From positions 62,001 to 126,000 of the forward strand of contig NZ_FOJJ01000040.1 of the NCBI RefSeq assembly GCF_900111775.1: 64,000 nt of DNA, read 5' to 3'. A program made the position numbers and the translations under genes. Under the pieces are notes generated by a model that was given only the letters and a program-made list of their open reading frames with translations, did not search any database and was not told the origin of the DNA. The DNA comes from Desulfuromonas acetexigens. Lineage in GTDB: Bacteria; Desulfobacterota; Desulfuromonadia; Desulfuromonadales; Trichloromonadaceae. This document shows positions 33,881 through 47,028 of the stretch, one piece after another; the stretch's first letter is position 1; each line of letters begins with the position of its first letter.

Positions 33881-36800
33881 ATGAAACTCTCACGATTCTT
33901 ATTTCTGGTCAGTCTGCTGCTGATGGCTCTTACCGCCCAAGCAGACGATATCGACATCTACGGGGTTTCCGGCATTGGTGAGGGCCTCAAGCCCAACGTG
34001 CTGATTATCCTGGACAATTCAGGCAGCATGGACGAAAACGACGTTCCAGGAGAACCTTACGATCCCAATGTAACCTATTCAGGGAACTATGAAACCAACC
34101 GGGTTTATGAAAAGGATGGAAAAAGTTGGGATTTCTATTTTTCCGATATTGACTCGGCGAACTGGACCTGTGAACCCGCTCGTACACAACTTAAAACCAC
34201 AGGTTCCTGGAAAGGAAAGCTCCGCCTAAAAAAAGGAATTGTTACATGCACAAACTCGGGCTCAGCCCATGATTACCGGCTTGGTAATTATCGCAACTTT
34301 TTGGCATCAGGCGGTGCTTATCGTATCCGCATGGAAGTGGCCAAAGAGGTAGTCGCCAATCTGATTTATCAAAACCATGAAAAAGTTAATTTTGGTCTGA
34401 TGGCATTCAATACAGGGGGCAACGCCGATAATGGCGGCTACATCGTGGCTAAATGCGGTGCAGAGTTGCAGACCCTGATCGGTTCATATACTCCCGGAAC
34501 CTCCGTCATGCTTGATAAGGAACAGAATGATTTTGGCGCGGTCGGAACTCTTTATTCCACAACCTGGACACCGTTATCTGAAACCATGGCAGAAGCGGGT
34601 CTCTACTTCGCCGGAAAACAAAGTTGGTTCAATGGAACATCTACCGGCAGCAGCTATCCCCTTGGGAAATACAGCTATTCCTGTACACAAGACAATGATG
34701 GTTGTCAAAACTACAACGCGAGCAGTCCCATCGAATTTCGATGTCAGAAAAATTATATTATTTTGGTTACCGATGGAGAGCCAACGCACGATGATGACAA
34801 ACTTGACATCTTAAACTACATTATCAACCAGCACTTGACTGAAAGTGGAACTGATGGTAACAACAGCTATTTGGATGATGTCGCCGAATTTTTAAATGCC
34901 AACGATCTTCTACCAGAACTCGGTTCAGCTGGAGATTTCCCCGATCAGACAGTTACAACCTACACGGTTGGCTTTCAGACAGACCAGGATCTTCTGGAAA
35001 GCACCGCCAGCCGTGGTGGCGGCGAGTACTATACCGCCACCAGCGCCGCTGAACTGGGAGAATCGCTGACCAATATCATCGATACCATTGGTCAGCTTAA
35101 TGAAATGTTTACGGCCTCCACGGTGCCCGTAAGCACTGCGGACGGCGTATTTTCAGGAAATCACATCTATCTTGGCCTGTTTCAACCCACCAATCAGAGC
35201 AACTGGCTTGGAAATCTGAAAAAATTTGGCCTTTCCGATGACGGTGCCATTTTGGACAAGTTTGGTAATCCGGCAGCCAATGACAAGGGCACCATTTTCG
35301 ACAGCGCCACCTCCTATTGGTGCACAGCAGCCGACGGGCCAAATGTAGCAGCCGGTGGCGCCGGCGAACTGCTGCGCGACCGCGCAACAGAACGGGTACT
35401 GTACACCTACACGGGCAGCAACAGCGCCCTTAACCACAGCAGCAACATGTTCACGGCCACCAACACGGTTTTAACAGCCGCCACGGACGCTGACCCTCCG
35501 GGCTTAGGCCTCAGCCTCGATGACATCAATGCCGTGCATCGAGGCGTGGCTGAAGACTGGCCCTTGGGCAGCCTGTTGCACTTTCAGCCTTTGGTAGAAC
35601 ATTACGATATCGACAACGATGGCGCCTACGATGGTTCCGGCGACAAATCCGTCATTTTTGTCGGTGGCAACGATGGTTTGCTGCATTGTTTTGATGACAG
35701 CACAGGCGAAGAGCTTTGGGGCTTTATTCCGCCTGATCTGTTATCCAATATCAACCTGCTGAGCAGTGCAGATGATCTGCTCTACTTTGTCGATGGCAAC
35801 GCCAGTCTGTATCACTATGACGACGATGGTAGTGCCAATACCCCTGACAAAAAATTACTCATCTTCGGTCAGCGGCGCGGCGGTTTCAGCTACACCACTT
35901 TGGATGTGACCAATCACAGTGCACCGCTATATAAATACAGTATCGATGCGGACCACCTCGGTAGTGGCCAAGAGGTTTTGGGACAATCCTGGGCAGAACC
36001 CCAACCGTGCCGCATGGGCTACATGGATAACTCTACCTACAAAACCAAGGATGTTTTCTTCCTATCAGGCGGTTACGACATCAACCAAGACAAGGAAGGG
36101 GAAGAAAAAGCAACAGAAGACAGCATAGGCCGCGCCGTATTTGCCATTGACGCACAGACGGGCGCGTTGTTCAGTAACTGCCTGTTCAGTCACTCTAACT
36201 ATGCTTCTATGACCCATTCCATTATTGACGCCGCCGCTTATCCCAGCCCATACACAGGAACCAGCACCCGCATCTACGCCGGTGATCTGAATGGAAATCT
36301 TTTCGCGTTCCGAGATGACATCTTCCATCGTAATCGTGATGCCAGCAAAAGCGCTGATTTTGAGGGCAAATACGACGGCCAAGAAGATGGGAACTGGGAG
36401 CAGAAATTGAAACTGTATAGCGCCCCAGGCAAGAAAATCTGGTACGCTCCAGAAATTACCTACGAATATTATCCGGTTAATTTTACCTACCCCGCCAACG
36501 AAACCGGCGGCTCTAGCGAAGAGATTCGTACCGAATACCGAGTAGGCGACTTCGTATTCTTTGGCACCGGCGACCGTTCGCGCCCGAATGAAACAGGCAC
36601 CGTTAATGTTTTCTACGCCATAAAAAACAACTGGCAGTGGCCTGACAATTCACCCACAATCATCGAAGCCTATGTCGATAAAAATGACAATGGTACAGTA
36701 AAAGCAAAATCCGACAATCACATAATTACTGATGAAGAATATTTCATTCTTGATGTCACTGACAATCGGATCCATGACCAGCAAGTAGATGAACAAGTGC

Positions 36801-37282
36801 GTATTGATTTTAATAATTTCGTAAAGACTGCTCTTAAGAAACCAAACAACAGGGGATGGTTCCTGCGCTTGATCGAGAAAAATGGCAGTTCTGTAGGTGA
36901 AAAGCTGGTTTCATCACCTCTTATTTTCTCTGGTATTGTCCTTTTCACTACCTTCGTCCCTGAATCAAATGCCGATGGAAGCTGTGACGCCGGGAATGAT
37001 CCCTGTGCCAGCCCAGGCAGCAGTGGAACAGGCTATCTTTATGCGTTGGATTATCTTACCGGCGCAGACGCCTTTAACCTCGTTGAAGAACGACGTTTAC
37101 CCTTGGCAAAATCCGGCATTCCACCAGCACCGACACTAATCGTGACAGAAGAGGGGCCGATCGTTTTAGTCGGAACACAAGGCCCCTCAGATGATGATGA
37201 GGATGACGATATTGACCCTTGGCCAGACTTGAAGAAAAATGTAGTTGAGCGATTTTTCTGGCGGCAGTTAAACCTTAATTAA
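33881..37282 (+). CDS. PilY1-type pilus tip adhesin
   Basis: 1133 residues with a signal peptide (to about 21, TAQA). The N-terminal von Willebrand A region has a MIDAS motif DNSGSMD (about residue 45) and EGEPT-type later ligand in TDGEPTHDDD. The C-terminal half is a PilY1 beta-propeller with a calcium loop IDNDGAYDGSGDKS (about residue 578) and repeated GGNDGLLHCFD-type blades. The end is an acidic DDDEDDDIDPWPD tail. PilY1 sits at the pilus tip, primes assembly and binds surfaces or integrin-like ligands. Start fixed by AAGGAG. Confidence 0.93.
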   Translation: MKLSRFLFLVSLLLMALTAQADDIDIYGVSGIGEGLKPNVLIILDNSGSMDENDVPGEPYDPNVTYSGNYETNRVYEKDGKSWDFYFSDIDSANWTCEPARTQLKTTGSWKGKLRLKKGIVTCTNSGSAHDYRLGNYRNFLASGGAYRIRMEVAKEVVANLIYQNHEKVNFGLMAFNTGGNADNGGYIVAKCGAELQTLIGSYTPGTSVMLDKEQNDFGAVGTLYSTTWTPLSETMAEAGLYFAGKQSWFNGTSTGSSYPLGKYSYSCTQDNDGCQNYNASSPIEFRCQKNYIILVTDGEPTHDDDKLDILNYIINQHLTESGTDGNNSYLDDVAEFLNANDLLPELGSAGDFPDQTVTTYTVGFQTDQDLLESTASRGGGEYYTATSAAELGESLTNIIDTIGQLNEMFTASTVPVSTADGVFSGNHIYLGLFQPTNQSNWLGNLKKFGLSDDGAILDKFGNPAANDKGTIFDSATSYWCTAADGPNVAAGGAGELLRDRATERVLYTYTGSNSALNHSSNMFTATNTVLTAATDADPPGLGLSLDDINAVHRGVAEDWPLGSLLHFQPLVEHYDIDNDGAYDGSGDKSVIFVGGNDGLLHCFDDSTGEELWGFIPPDLLSNINLLSSADDLLYFVDGNASLYHYDDDGSANTPDKKLLIFGQRRGGFSYTTLDVTNHSAPLYKYSIDADHLGSGQEVLGQSWAEPQPCRMGYMDNSTYKTKDVFFLSGGYDINQDKEGEEKATEDSIGRAVFAIDAQTGALFSNCLFSHSNYASMTHSIIDAAAYPSPYTGTSTRIYAGDLNGNLFAFRDDIFHRNRDASKSADFEGKYDGQEDGNWEQKLKLYSAPGKKIWYAPEITYEYYPVNFTYPANETGGSSEEIRTEYRVGDFVFFGTGDRSRPNETGTVNVFYAIKNNWQWPDNSPTIIEAYVDKNDNGTVKAKSDNHIITDEEYFILDVTDNRIHDQQVDEQVRIDFNNFVKTALKKPNNRGWFLRLIEKNGSSVGEKLVSSPLIFSGIVLFTTFVPESNADGSCDAGNDPCASPGSSGTGYLYALDYLTGADAFNLVEERRLPLAKSGIPPAPTLIVTEEGPIVLVGTQGPSDDDEDDDIDPWPDLKKNVVERFFWRQLNLN

Positions 37283-37307
37283 CTCACACTTTCATCAAGG
37301 AGACAGC

Positions 37308-37670
37308 ATGCATAAAATTCAAAAAAATATCTTCATCCTGTTTCTCGGGGCTTTCCTCCTCATTGTCGCAAGAGGAAATCTTTTAATGGCCGCTGAAACC
37401 GCGAGTCAACAACCTTACCGCTTGGACGCAGGAGTCATGTACATTGTTCCAGACGATAATCTGGCGATTATTGCCGAAAAGGAAATTCACCTGAAATCGC
37501 ACATCGAGAAAGGGATTAAAGTGTGGGATACCCGGTTTATTGATGCGCAGGACAAAGAAATTAACCTGTCCACCTTCAAAAAGCGCGACCGGGTTCTAGT
37601 GACCGGTTCAATCGAAAACGGCAAGATCACCGCCGACGAAATCCGCCTGCTACGACCAGCAGCAGACTAA
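37308..37670 (+). CDS. Small exported OB-like protein at the end of the pilus operon
   Basis: 120 residues: hydrophobic N-terminal segment (FILFLGAFLLIVARG) as signal or anchor, then a beta-rich domain ending DRVLVTGSIENGKITADEIRLL, a pattern of DUF5666-like OB folds. It follows PilY1 by 25 nt with AAGGAGACAGC, so it belongs to the pilus operon. Function unknown; a periplasmic accessory for PilY1 or the pilus is inferred. Confidence 0.75.
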   Translation: MHKIQKNIFILFLGAFLLIVARGNLLMAAETASQQPYRLDAGVMYIVPDDNLAIIAEKEIHLKSHIEKGIKVWDTRFIDAQDKEINLSTFKKRDRVLVTGSIENGKITADEIRLLRPAAD

Positions 37671-37702
37671 ATCTCCGCGAAAGCTACCCGCTTCTCTGGG
37701 CA

Positions 37703-39798
37703 ATCGAGTAGGGTGAGGCGAGCAGATCACGCTCGCCTCATCCCTCTCACAGAACCGTACGTACGGGCCTCGTATACGGCTCCTGTCCATTCTTCCCCTC
37801 AGTACGTCTGAGGCAGGTACCCGGTTTGCACTGAACTCATCTCAAAAAGACCCAATTCCTGTAGGTACATGTTGGGAATGGCGTAATGGGCCAGGTTGCC
37901 GGCAGAGTTTCGCCAGGAACTCATTTTTATCGCCATGAACTCCCCCTGGTAACCAAGTTGTCTCAGCCTGCGGTGAAGCCGTTTGGGCCTACTCATCTGC
38001 TTGGCGCGCAGGCGCCTCCTGATCCACTGCATCAGCACCCTGAACTCCTCCTGGCAGTTCGCTACGCGGAAGTAATTGGCGAATCCCCGAATGACCGGAT
38101 TCAGGTCGGCGATGACCTTCTCCAGATTCACCGGTGAGTTGCGCCGGGTGATTCCCTTCACCTTGTCCTTGAGCTCCCGAACCTTCTCTCTCTTGATCCG
38201 GGTGTAGCCGGTATGGATCGTAACCCCAAGGTAATTCACGCCCTTGAAGCTATGAACGATACTGCTTTTCTGCTCGTTGACGGTGAGGAGAAGCTCCCCT
38301 TCCAGGTAGTTTCCGGCCACAGTGAGGGCATTGTGCGCTGCGCTCTTTGAGCGGGTGAGGATCAGAATATCGTCCGCATAACGGACGATACGATGCCCGC
38401 GACCCTTCATGAACTGGTCGAAAGCATCAAGGTAGACATTGGCGACAAGAGGACTGATGACCCCACCTTGGGGGCTGCCGTCCTCGCTCGCCTGCCAACC
38501 TTCTCCGGTCATCACCCCGCTCTGCAAAAACATCCGCAGCAGATCCAGAATGCTTCCATCGGCAATCCTCCGGCGAAAGCTCTTGAGGATGAGGGCATGG
38601 TTCAGGGTGTCGAAACACCGCGACAGATCCATGTCCACCACCCATTTGAGCTCGTAACGCCGGATGAACAGGCTGGCCTTGGCGATGGCCTGTTGCGGGC
38701 TTCGCCCTGGCCGGTAGCCGTAGCTTGATGGATGAAATTCCGGGTCAAATATCGGCTGCAGAATGTTCAGCAGGGCTTGTTGTACAACCCGGTCACGGAC
38801 TGCGGGAATGCCGAGCAACCGAATCCCGCCGCCGTCTTTCGGGATTTCGACCCGTCTGACCGGTTGGGGACGATAACTCTTGGTCCGCAATTCGCTTGCA
38901 AGTTGGGCGATCTCTTCAGACAGTTGTTCGGCAAAATCCGCGATGGTCTGCCCGTCGATGCCGGGAGCCCCTTTGTTGGATTTCACCTTGGCAAATGCCT
39001 GAAGCAGTCCACTTTCGTTCAGCATGCGGTCGTAGAGACTGTAGTAAATCTTCGCCATACTTGCTCCTGCGTTTCCTTCCCCTGCCCCGTTCGCCTCGCC
39101 TCCGGTCTTGGCCGGGAGACCTTCGCCTTCTATCCCTGTGGGCAATCTACGACGGCGTATCCCGGTTACTTCGGTGGACGACCATTATCGGCAGATTCCT
39201 TTCACGGCCTACCGCCAATAACGTGTCCCGCCCCGTCGGGCGGCTTGTGTCCGGCTTGACGTTCGAAAGCAGTGTCCGAAAACCTTCGAATGAACTTCCT
39301 CCCTTCGCATTCCGATACGGCTTTTGGCTCGCAGCGGCCCCCACCGACCAGGCGGTGAGTCGTCCCGGTTTTACCCTCCAGACTGTTACCAGCTTTCACA
39401 GGCCGGGACTTCATCACTACTACGGATTCATCTGCCACCTCACACCGCGTCGGTCGGGCCTCGGATCTCTCCTTGTGCCCCTCCTTATTCAGAGTCCCAC
39501 CGCTCGGAATCTGAAACGATGCAAGGCTTCCCCAGTTACCTCGGACTCCCTGTGAACTACCCCATCCTCAATCACGCCACGGGTCTGACCAGGTATCGGG
39601 CTTCGCGCTATTTTGCACGCTCACCCACCCGCAGCGCCGAATCAGGTTCGCTTGCGCTATGTGCAGTTCACTTCCTATCGCTTCCTTCAGACCCTGCCGT
39701 TACCAGCAACGCCCTTGCGATTCGGATTGTCTTCCCCCTGGCCGGGGTGACGCCTGTCTCTTGCAACAGGCCGGGTTTGCCCGCTACGCTGGGCAAAC
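37703..39798 (-). mobile_element. Group IIC intron, apparently complete
   Basis: About 2.1 kb on the minus strand. The 5' end GTTTGCCC (39791-39798) follows the T-tract of the tRNA-Ala terminator. Domain I has the group IIC-type ATCGCAAGGG and TCTGAAGGAAGC elements. The maturase ORF is inside. Domain V (AGCCGTATACG ... CGTACGGTTCT, about 37750-37783) and domain VI with CCTACTCGAT form the 3' end at 37703. Insertion right behind an intrinsic terminator is the known preference of group IIC introns. Confidence 0.85.
37799..39058 (-). CDS. ltrA: Group II intron reverse transcriptase/maturase
   Basis: 419 residues. Reverse transcriptase blocks are visible: NKGAPGIDG (RT0/RT1), DMDLSRCFDTLNH (RT3), GSPQGGVISPLVANVYLD (RT4) and the catalytic YADD in IVRYADDILIL (RT5), then LGVTIH (RT7). 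The maturase X/thumb region follows (NPVIRGFANYFRV, IRRRLRAKQMSRPK). No endonuclease domain, as usual for group IIC. It assists splicing and reverse-splices intron RNA into DNA. Start at 39058 from AGGAG. No frame damage. Confidence 0.95.
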   Translation of the reverse strand: MAKIYYSLYDRMLNESGLLQAFAKVKSNKGAPGIDGQTIADFAEQLSEEIAQLASELRTKSYRPQPVRRVEIPKDGGGIRLLGIPAVRDRVVQQALLNILQPIFDPEFHPSSYGYRPGRSPQQAIAKASLFIRRYELKWVVDMDLSRCFDTLNHALILKSFRRRIADGSILDLLRMFLQSGVMTGEGWQASEDGSPQGGVISPLVANVYLDAFDQFMKGRGHRIVRYADDILILTRSKSAAHNALTVAGNYLEGELLLTVNEQKSSIVHSFKGVNYLGVTIHTGYTRIKREKVRELKDKVKGITRRNSPVNLEKVIADLNPVIRGFANYFRVANCQEEFRVLMQWIRRRLRAKQMSRPKRLHRRLRQLGYQGEFMAIKMSSWRNSAGNLAHYAIPNMYLQELGLFEMSSVQTGYLPQTY

Positions 39799-39800
39799 AA

Positions 39801-39834
39801 AAAAGGGTTGGCTGAGAAATCAGCCAACCCTTTT
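39801..39834 (-). terminator. tRNA-Ala terminator, intron target
   Basis: 15-bp perfect stem AAAAGGGTTGGCTGA / TCAGCCAACCCTTTT with a GAAA-complement loop and T6 on the minus strand, ending where the intron begins. Symmetric A/T flanks mean it would once also have ended the convergent pilus operon. Confidence 0.92.
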
Positions 39835-39843
39835 ACTTTTGTT

Positions 39844-39919
<76 letters not shown>

Positions 39920-40016
39920 GTGCAACGGAGCCAACTTATAGCAAAGTCGGCGCGAGGGTGTCAACAGGTTTTTTTACGCTTTTTCGCGAAAAAATAATCC
40001 GCCTCGCGAAGTGCCG

Positions 40017-41303
40017 TCAAATAAGCAGACTGCCCAGGGAAAATGCCGCCGTTCCGAGCAGAAAGGGATCGCATTCCCGCGCCTTGCCCAAGGCGACTTT
40101 GATCGCCACATAGGAGATGAATCCGAAGGCCAGGCCGTTGGCGATGGAATAGGTCAGGGGCATGAGCAGCACGGTGAGAAAGGCCGGGGCCGCCTCTTCG
40201 AAGTCGTAGAAATCGATCTGGCCGATACCGCGCATCATGAAGATGCCGACCATGATCAGGGCCGGGGCGGTGGCGTAGGCGGGAACGGCGGCGATCAGCG
40301 GGGTGAAAAAGGCCGCCAAGAGGAAGAGTCCGGCGGTAACGACCCCGGTCAAGCCGGTGCGGCCGCCGTCGGAGACGCCGCTCGCCGATTCGACGAAGGT
40401 GGTGGTGGTGCTGGTGCCGAGCAGGGCGCCGCCGACCGTGGCCAGGGCATCGGCGGTGAGCATCCGCGGCAGATGGGGGATTTCCCCATGCGGATCGGCC
40501 ATGCCCGCCTCCCGGCAGACCGCCAGCAGGGTGCCGAGGCTGTCGAAGAGATCGACGAACATGAAGGAGAAAATGCTGGCCCAGAGGGAGATCTGCAAGG
40601 CGCCGAGGATATCCAACTGCAGGGCGATGGGCGCCGGCGACGGCGGCAGAGCGACAATCCCCTGCGGCCAGGGAGAGACGCCAAGCAGAATACCCAGGGC
40701 GGCGGTGCCGAGAATCCCCAGCAGCATGGCGCCGCGCACCCGCTTGACTTCGAGGAGGATGACCACAAAGAGCCCGAAAAGCCCGAGGCGGGCGGGAGCG
40801 TCAAAGGTGCCCAACTGCACCAGCACCGCGTCGCTTTTGACCACCAGGCCAAGATTCTGCAAGCCGATAAAGGCGATGAAGAGGCCGATGCCGACGGAGG
40901 CGGCGAGGCGCAAGGTCAGGGGGATGGCCCGGGCCAGGCGTTCCCGCACCCCCAGCCAGGTGAGCACCAGGAAAAACAGGCCGGAAAGAAAAACGACGCC
41001 CAGGGCGGTCTGCCAGGGCACCCCCTCACCGAGAACCAGGGTGTAGGTGAAAAAGGCGTTCAGCCCCATGCCCGGCGCCATCATCAACGGGGCGTTGGCC
41101 CAGAGCGCCACCAGCAGGGTGCCGAACGCGGCGACCAGGCAGGTGACGGTGGTCAGGGCGCCCTGGTCCATACCGGTCAGGGCGAGCATCGAGGGGTGGA
41201 CGAAGATGATGTAGGCGCCGGTGAGAAAGGTGGTCATGCCGGCGACAACTTCGGTGCGGGGGGTGGTACCGTGCCGGTGCAACTGAAAGAGGCGTTCGAG
41301 CAT
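40017..41303 (-). CDS. Purine (hypoxanthine/guanine/adenine) permease, AzgA-type NCS2
   Basis: 428 residues, about 12 membrane segments. Family signatures of the AzgA/GhxP branch: TEVVAGMTTFLTGAYIIFVHPSML at the N-terminus, APGMGLNAFFTYT, SFMFVDLFDSLGTLLAV and LGTSTTTTFVESASGVSDGGRTGLT. It imports purine bases with protons across the inner membrane. It fits the nearby purC only loosely, since both concern purines. The start is followed by a typical LFQLHRHGTTPRTE cytoplasmic N-terminus. Confidence 0.9.
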   Translation of the reverse strand: MLERLFQLHRHGTTPRTEVVAGMTTFLTGAYIIFVHPSMLALTGMDQGALTTVTCLVAAFGTLLVALWANAPLMMAPGMGLNAFFTYTLVLGEGVPWQTALGVVFLSGLFFLVLTWLGVRERLARAIPLTLRLAASVGIGLFIAFIGLQNLGLVVKSDAVLVQLGTFDAPARLGLFGLFVVILLEVKRVRGAMLLGILGTAALGILLGVSPWPQGIVALPPSPAPIALQLDILGALQISLWASIFSFMFVDLFDSLGTLLAVCREAGMADPHGEIPHLPRMLTADALATVGGALLGTSTTTTFVESASGVSDGGRTGLTGVVTAGLFLLAAFFTPLIAAVPAYATAPALIMVGIFMMRGIGQIDFYDFEEAAPAFLTVLLMPLTYSIANGLAFGFISYVAIKVALGKARECDPFLLGTAAFSLGSLLI

Positions 41304-41317
41304 GGAATTCCGCGGGG

Positions 41318-41995
41318 TCAGGGGTTATGGGCTTGTAGTCGGGAGAAAAAACGTTCGATGTCCTTGCGCACCCCCAGGCTCTGGGCCTGGTTGACGGCGT
41401 GAAAGAGGGCCAGACGGGCGAGATCGGCATCCCCGGCCCGCTCATAGGCCAGGGCCGTATGATAGAGAACCCGGGCGCGCAGATCCTGGTCGGCGGTGGC
41501 ATCCCGGGCCTGTTCGAAGAGGACCAGGGCCTCCTGATAACGACCGTCCGCATAAGCCAGCACCCCTTGGGCGTCGAGATGGCGGGGGGAGCCGGCGGGC
41601 AACTGGGTCAGCAGCGGCCTGGCGCCCGCCGCATCGGCAAGCTTCAGCGTCAGCAGCAAGAACAAGCGATAGTGCAACTCCTGTTTCTCAACAAGATCGG
41701 CGCTCTCCTCGTCCAACCCACGCAGATAGGCCTTGCGCGCCGCCTCGGGTCGACCGGCGGCTTCCAGCAATTCCCCCTGGCGGAGAACGAGAGAAATCGC
41801 ACCGGGCCGCTGCCGCGAGGCACGCCCCACCGCTTCGGCCGCGCCCAGGTAATCCCGCTGCTCGACCAGGGCATCGGCGCGCGCCAGATGTTGCTCGACG
41901 GTCATACCGCTTCCCGCCGACCAAGCACACCCCGAAAGCAGCAGGCCAACAACCACGGCGGAAATAAGTTTTCGGTGAATCTTGCTTCTCGGCAC
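41318..41995 (-). CDS. TPR-containing lipoprotein
   Basis: 225 residues with GTG start at 41995 (VPRSKIHRKLISAVVVG) chosen because GGAG lies 8 nt upstream, whereas the ATG at 42025 falls inside the purC terminator. Lipobox LLLSGC gives a lipidated Cys. The rest is helical repeat sequence of the TPR type (EQHLARADALVEQRDYLGAAEAVGRASR, ALVLFEQARDATADQDLRARVLYHTALAYERAGD). Probably a periplasmic scaffold; partner unknown. Confidence 0.8.
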   Translation of the reverse strand: MPRSKIHRKLISAVVVGLLLSGCAWSAGSGMTVEQHLARADALVEQRDYLGAAEAVGRASRQRPGAISLVLRQGELLEAAGRPEAARKAYLRGLDEESADLVEKQELHYRLFLLLTLKLADAAGARPLLTQLPAGSPRHLDAQGVLAYADGRYQEALVLFEQARDATADQDLRARVLYHTALAYERAGDADLARLALFHAVNQAQSLGVRKDIERFFSRLQAHNP

Positions 41996-42008
41996 GGGCC
42001 GCTCCAAC

Positions 42009-42040
42009 AAAAAAGGCCGGAGCATGGCCCCGGCCCGATT
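42009..42040 (-). terminator. Intrinsic terminator of purC
   Basis: GGCCGG / CCGGCC stem (42015-42020, 42030-42035) with A-rich and T6 flanks on the minus strand. Confidence 0.75.
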
Positions 42041-42057
42041 TTTTCGATCACTTTCCG

Positions 42058-42948
42058 TCAGGGCTTCATCCCGGTGATGCGATAAAGCGCCTCGATATAT
42101 TTTTCGCCGGTCTTGCGCACGATCTCCGCCGGCAACGGCGGCGCCGGAGCTTTTTTACCCCAGTCGAGGGTTTCGAGATAGTCGCGCAGAAACTGCTTGT
42201 CGAAGCTCGGCTGCGGACCGCCGGGACGATAGAGATCCTTAGGCCAGAAGCGCGAGGAGTCGGGGGTCAGGGCTTCGTCGATCCAGATCACCCGATCCTC
42301 GAATATGCCGAATTCGAACTTGGTATCGGCGATGATGATCCCCTTGGTATCGGCCAGAGCGCGGGCGCGCTTGTAGATCTCCAGGGTCGTGTTGCTGATG
42401 GTCTCGGCAATCTCCTGGCCGCAAAGATCAACGACCTTGGAAAAGGGGATATTCTCGTCATGCTCGCCGAGCTCCGCCTTGGTCGACGGGGTGAAGATCG
42501 GCTCGGGGAGCTGCTGGCTCTCCACCAGCCCAGCGGGGAGGGAAATGCCGCAGATGCTGCCGGTCTGCTGGTACTCCTTCCAGCCCGAGCCGGAAACGTA
42601 CCCGCGCACGATGCATTCGACGGGGAGCGGCTTGGCCTTTTTCACCAGCATGCTGCGCCCTTCGAGCTGATCGCGGTACTGATGAGTGACGGCGGGGAAA
42701 TCGCTCACTTCGGTGGCGACGATATGGTTGGGGATGATGTCGGCCATCTGTTCGAACCAGAATTTGGAAATCTGGGTCAGCACGAAGCCCTTGTGCGGGA
42801 TACCTTCGTTCATGATGACGTCAAAGGCGGAGATGCGGTCGGTGGTCACCAGCAGCAGGTATTCGCCCAGGTCGTAGATATCCCGAACCTTGCCCCGGTT
42901 GACGAGCTTGAGATCGCTGAAAGTGCTCTGGGTCAGTGTCGTTGACAT
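42058..42948 (-). CDS. purC: Phosphoribosylaminoimidazole-succinocarboxamide (SAICAR) synthase
   Basis: 296 residues, the longer (about 300 aa) PurC form. Motifs: [26 protein letters not shown] at the N-terminus (ATP-binding loop), [17 protein letters not shown], and [28 protein letters not shown]. It joins aspartate to CAIR with ATP in de novo purine synthesis. Starts 3 nt after the ppiD stop, so it is co-transcribed with it. Confidence 0.97.
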   Translation of the reverse strand: MSTTLTQSTFSDLKLVNRGKVRDIYDLGEYLLLVTTDRISAFDVIMNEGIPHKGFVLTQISKFWFEQMADIIPNHIVATEVSDFPAVTHQYRDQLEGRSMLVKKAKPLPVECIVRGYVSGSGWKEYQQTGSICGISLPAGLVESQQLPEPIFTPSTKAELGEHDENIPFSKVVDLCGQEIAETISNTTLEIYKRARALADTKGIIIADTKFEFGIFEDRVIWIDEALTPDSSRFWPKDLYRPGGPQPSFDKQFLRDYLETLDWGKKAPAPPLPAEIVRKTGEKYIEALYRITGMKP

Positions 42949-42951
42949 GCC

Positions 42952-46123
<3,172 letters not shown>

Positions 46124-46159
46124 TCCGGCCGCAAGCCGCTCTACATCCATCCTGACGCG

Positions 46160-46182
46160 AAGAGGGCCATCGGCCCTCTTTT
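46160..46182 (+). terminator. Terminator-like hairpin between mreB and mreC
   Basis: AAGAGGGCC / GGCCCTCTT (46160-46168, 46172-46180), 3-nt loop, then TTG. It would lower mreC-rodA expression relative to mreB. Confidence 0.7.
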
Positions 46183-46206
46183 GCATGGTAGAGAAAGTTT
46201 CCGCGG

Positions 46207-47028
46207 ATGTTTGATCTGCTGCGAAAATACCGAACCGTTCTCTTGGTCGCCGTCATGGTCCTGGCCGCGCTCCTGCTCTATTCGCAAAATCTGCGGCGAG
46301 TCGAGGACCGAACCAATCTTTTCGAGCGGTTGATTCTGCAAATCATGGCCCCGGCCCAGACCGGCCTAAAAACGGCCATCGACCGTATCGTCGGCATCTG
46401 GGACCGGTATCTCTGGCTGGTCGAAGCCGAAGCGGACAACCTGCTCCTGCGAGAAGAAAACCGCCTGTTGCGCAGCGAACTCGGCACCCTCCAGGAATTG
46501 CGCCTGACCAACGAACGCCTGAGCAAACTCCTCGACTTCCGCGACCGGCAAGCGCTCACCGCCCTCCCCGCCCAGGTCATCACCGAAGATGCGACCAGCT
46601 GGTTTCGCACGGTGATGATCGACAAAGGGAGCAACGCCGGCATTCGTGAAGGGATGCCGGTCGTCGTCGCCGAAGGGGTGGCGGGACGCATCATCCGCAC
46701 CGCCCCCAACCAGGCCCGGGTGCTGCTGATCACCGACGCCTCCTCGGCGGTCGCGACCCTCATCCAGCGTAACCGCAGCCGCGGGGTCTGCCGGGGGAGC
46801 GGCACCGGCCTCACCTTCGAGTTTGCTCTGCGTGAGGAGGATATCGAGGTCGGCGATCAGGTCATCACCTCCGGCAATGGCGGAGTCTTCCCCAAGGGCC
46901 TGCCGATCGGGAGCGTAGTGCGCGTCGAGCGGGAAGAGTACGGCATGTTCCAGCAGGTCGAGGTTGCCCCCGCCGTCGACTTCTCCCGGCTCGAAGAGGT
47001 GCTCGTGTTATTGGAGGAGAATCCGTGA
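46207..47028 (+). CDS. mreC: Rod shape-determining protein MreC
   Basis: 273 residues. One N-terminal membrane helix (TVLLVAVMVLAALLLYS), a coiled coil (about 70-100, EAEADNLLLREENRLLRSELGTLQELR) and a beta-rich domain (VITEDATSWFRTVMIDKGSNAGIREGMPVVVAEGVAGRII). It bridges MreB/MreD and the periplasmic part of PBP2. Overlaps mreD by 4 nt. Confidence 0.96.
   Translation: MFDLLRKYRTVLLVAVMVLAALLLYSQNLRRVEDRTNLFERLILQIMAPAQTGLKTAIDRIVGIWDRYLWLVEAEADNLLLREENRLLRSELGTLQELRLTNERLSKLLDFRDRQALTALPAQVITEDATSWFRTVMIDKGSNAGIREGMPVVVAEGVAGRIIRTAPNQARVLLITDASSAVATLIQRNRSRGVCRGSGTGLTFEFALREEDIEVGDQVITSGNGGVFPKGLPIGSVVRVEREEYGMFQQVEVAPAVDFSRLEEVLVLLEENP

Noticed and set aside
39773-39798. GTTTGCCC...GGGCAAAC hairpin as a second terminator
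   Set aside because: It coincides with the 5' end of the group II intron and is better explained as domain I structure.
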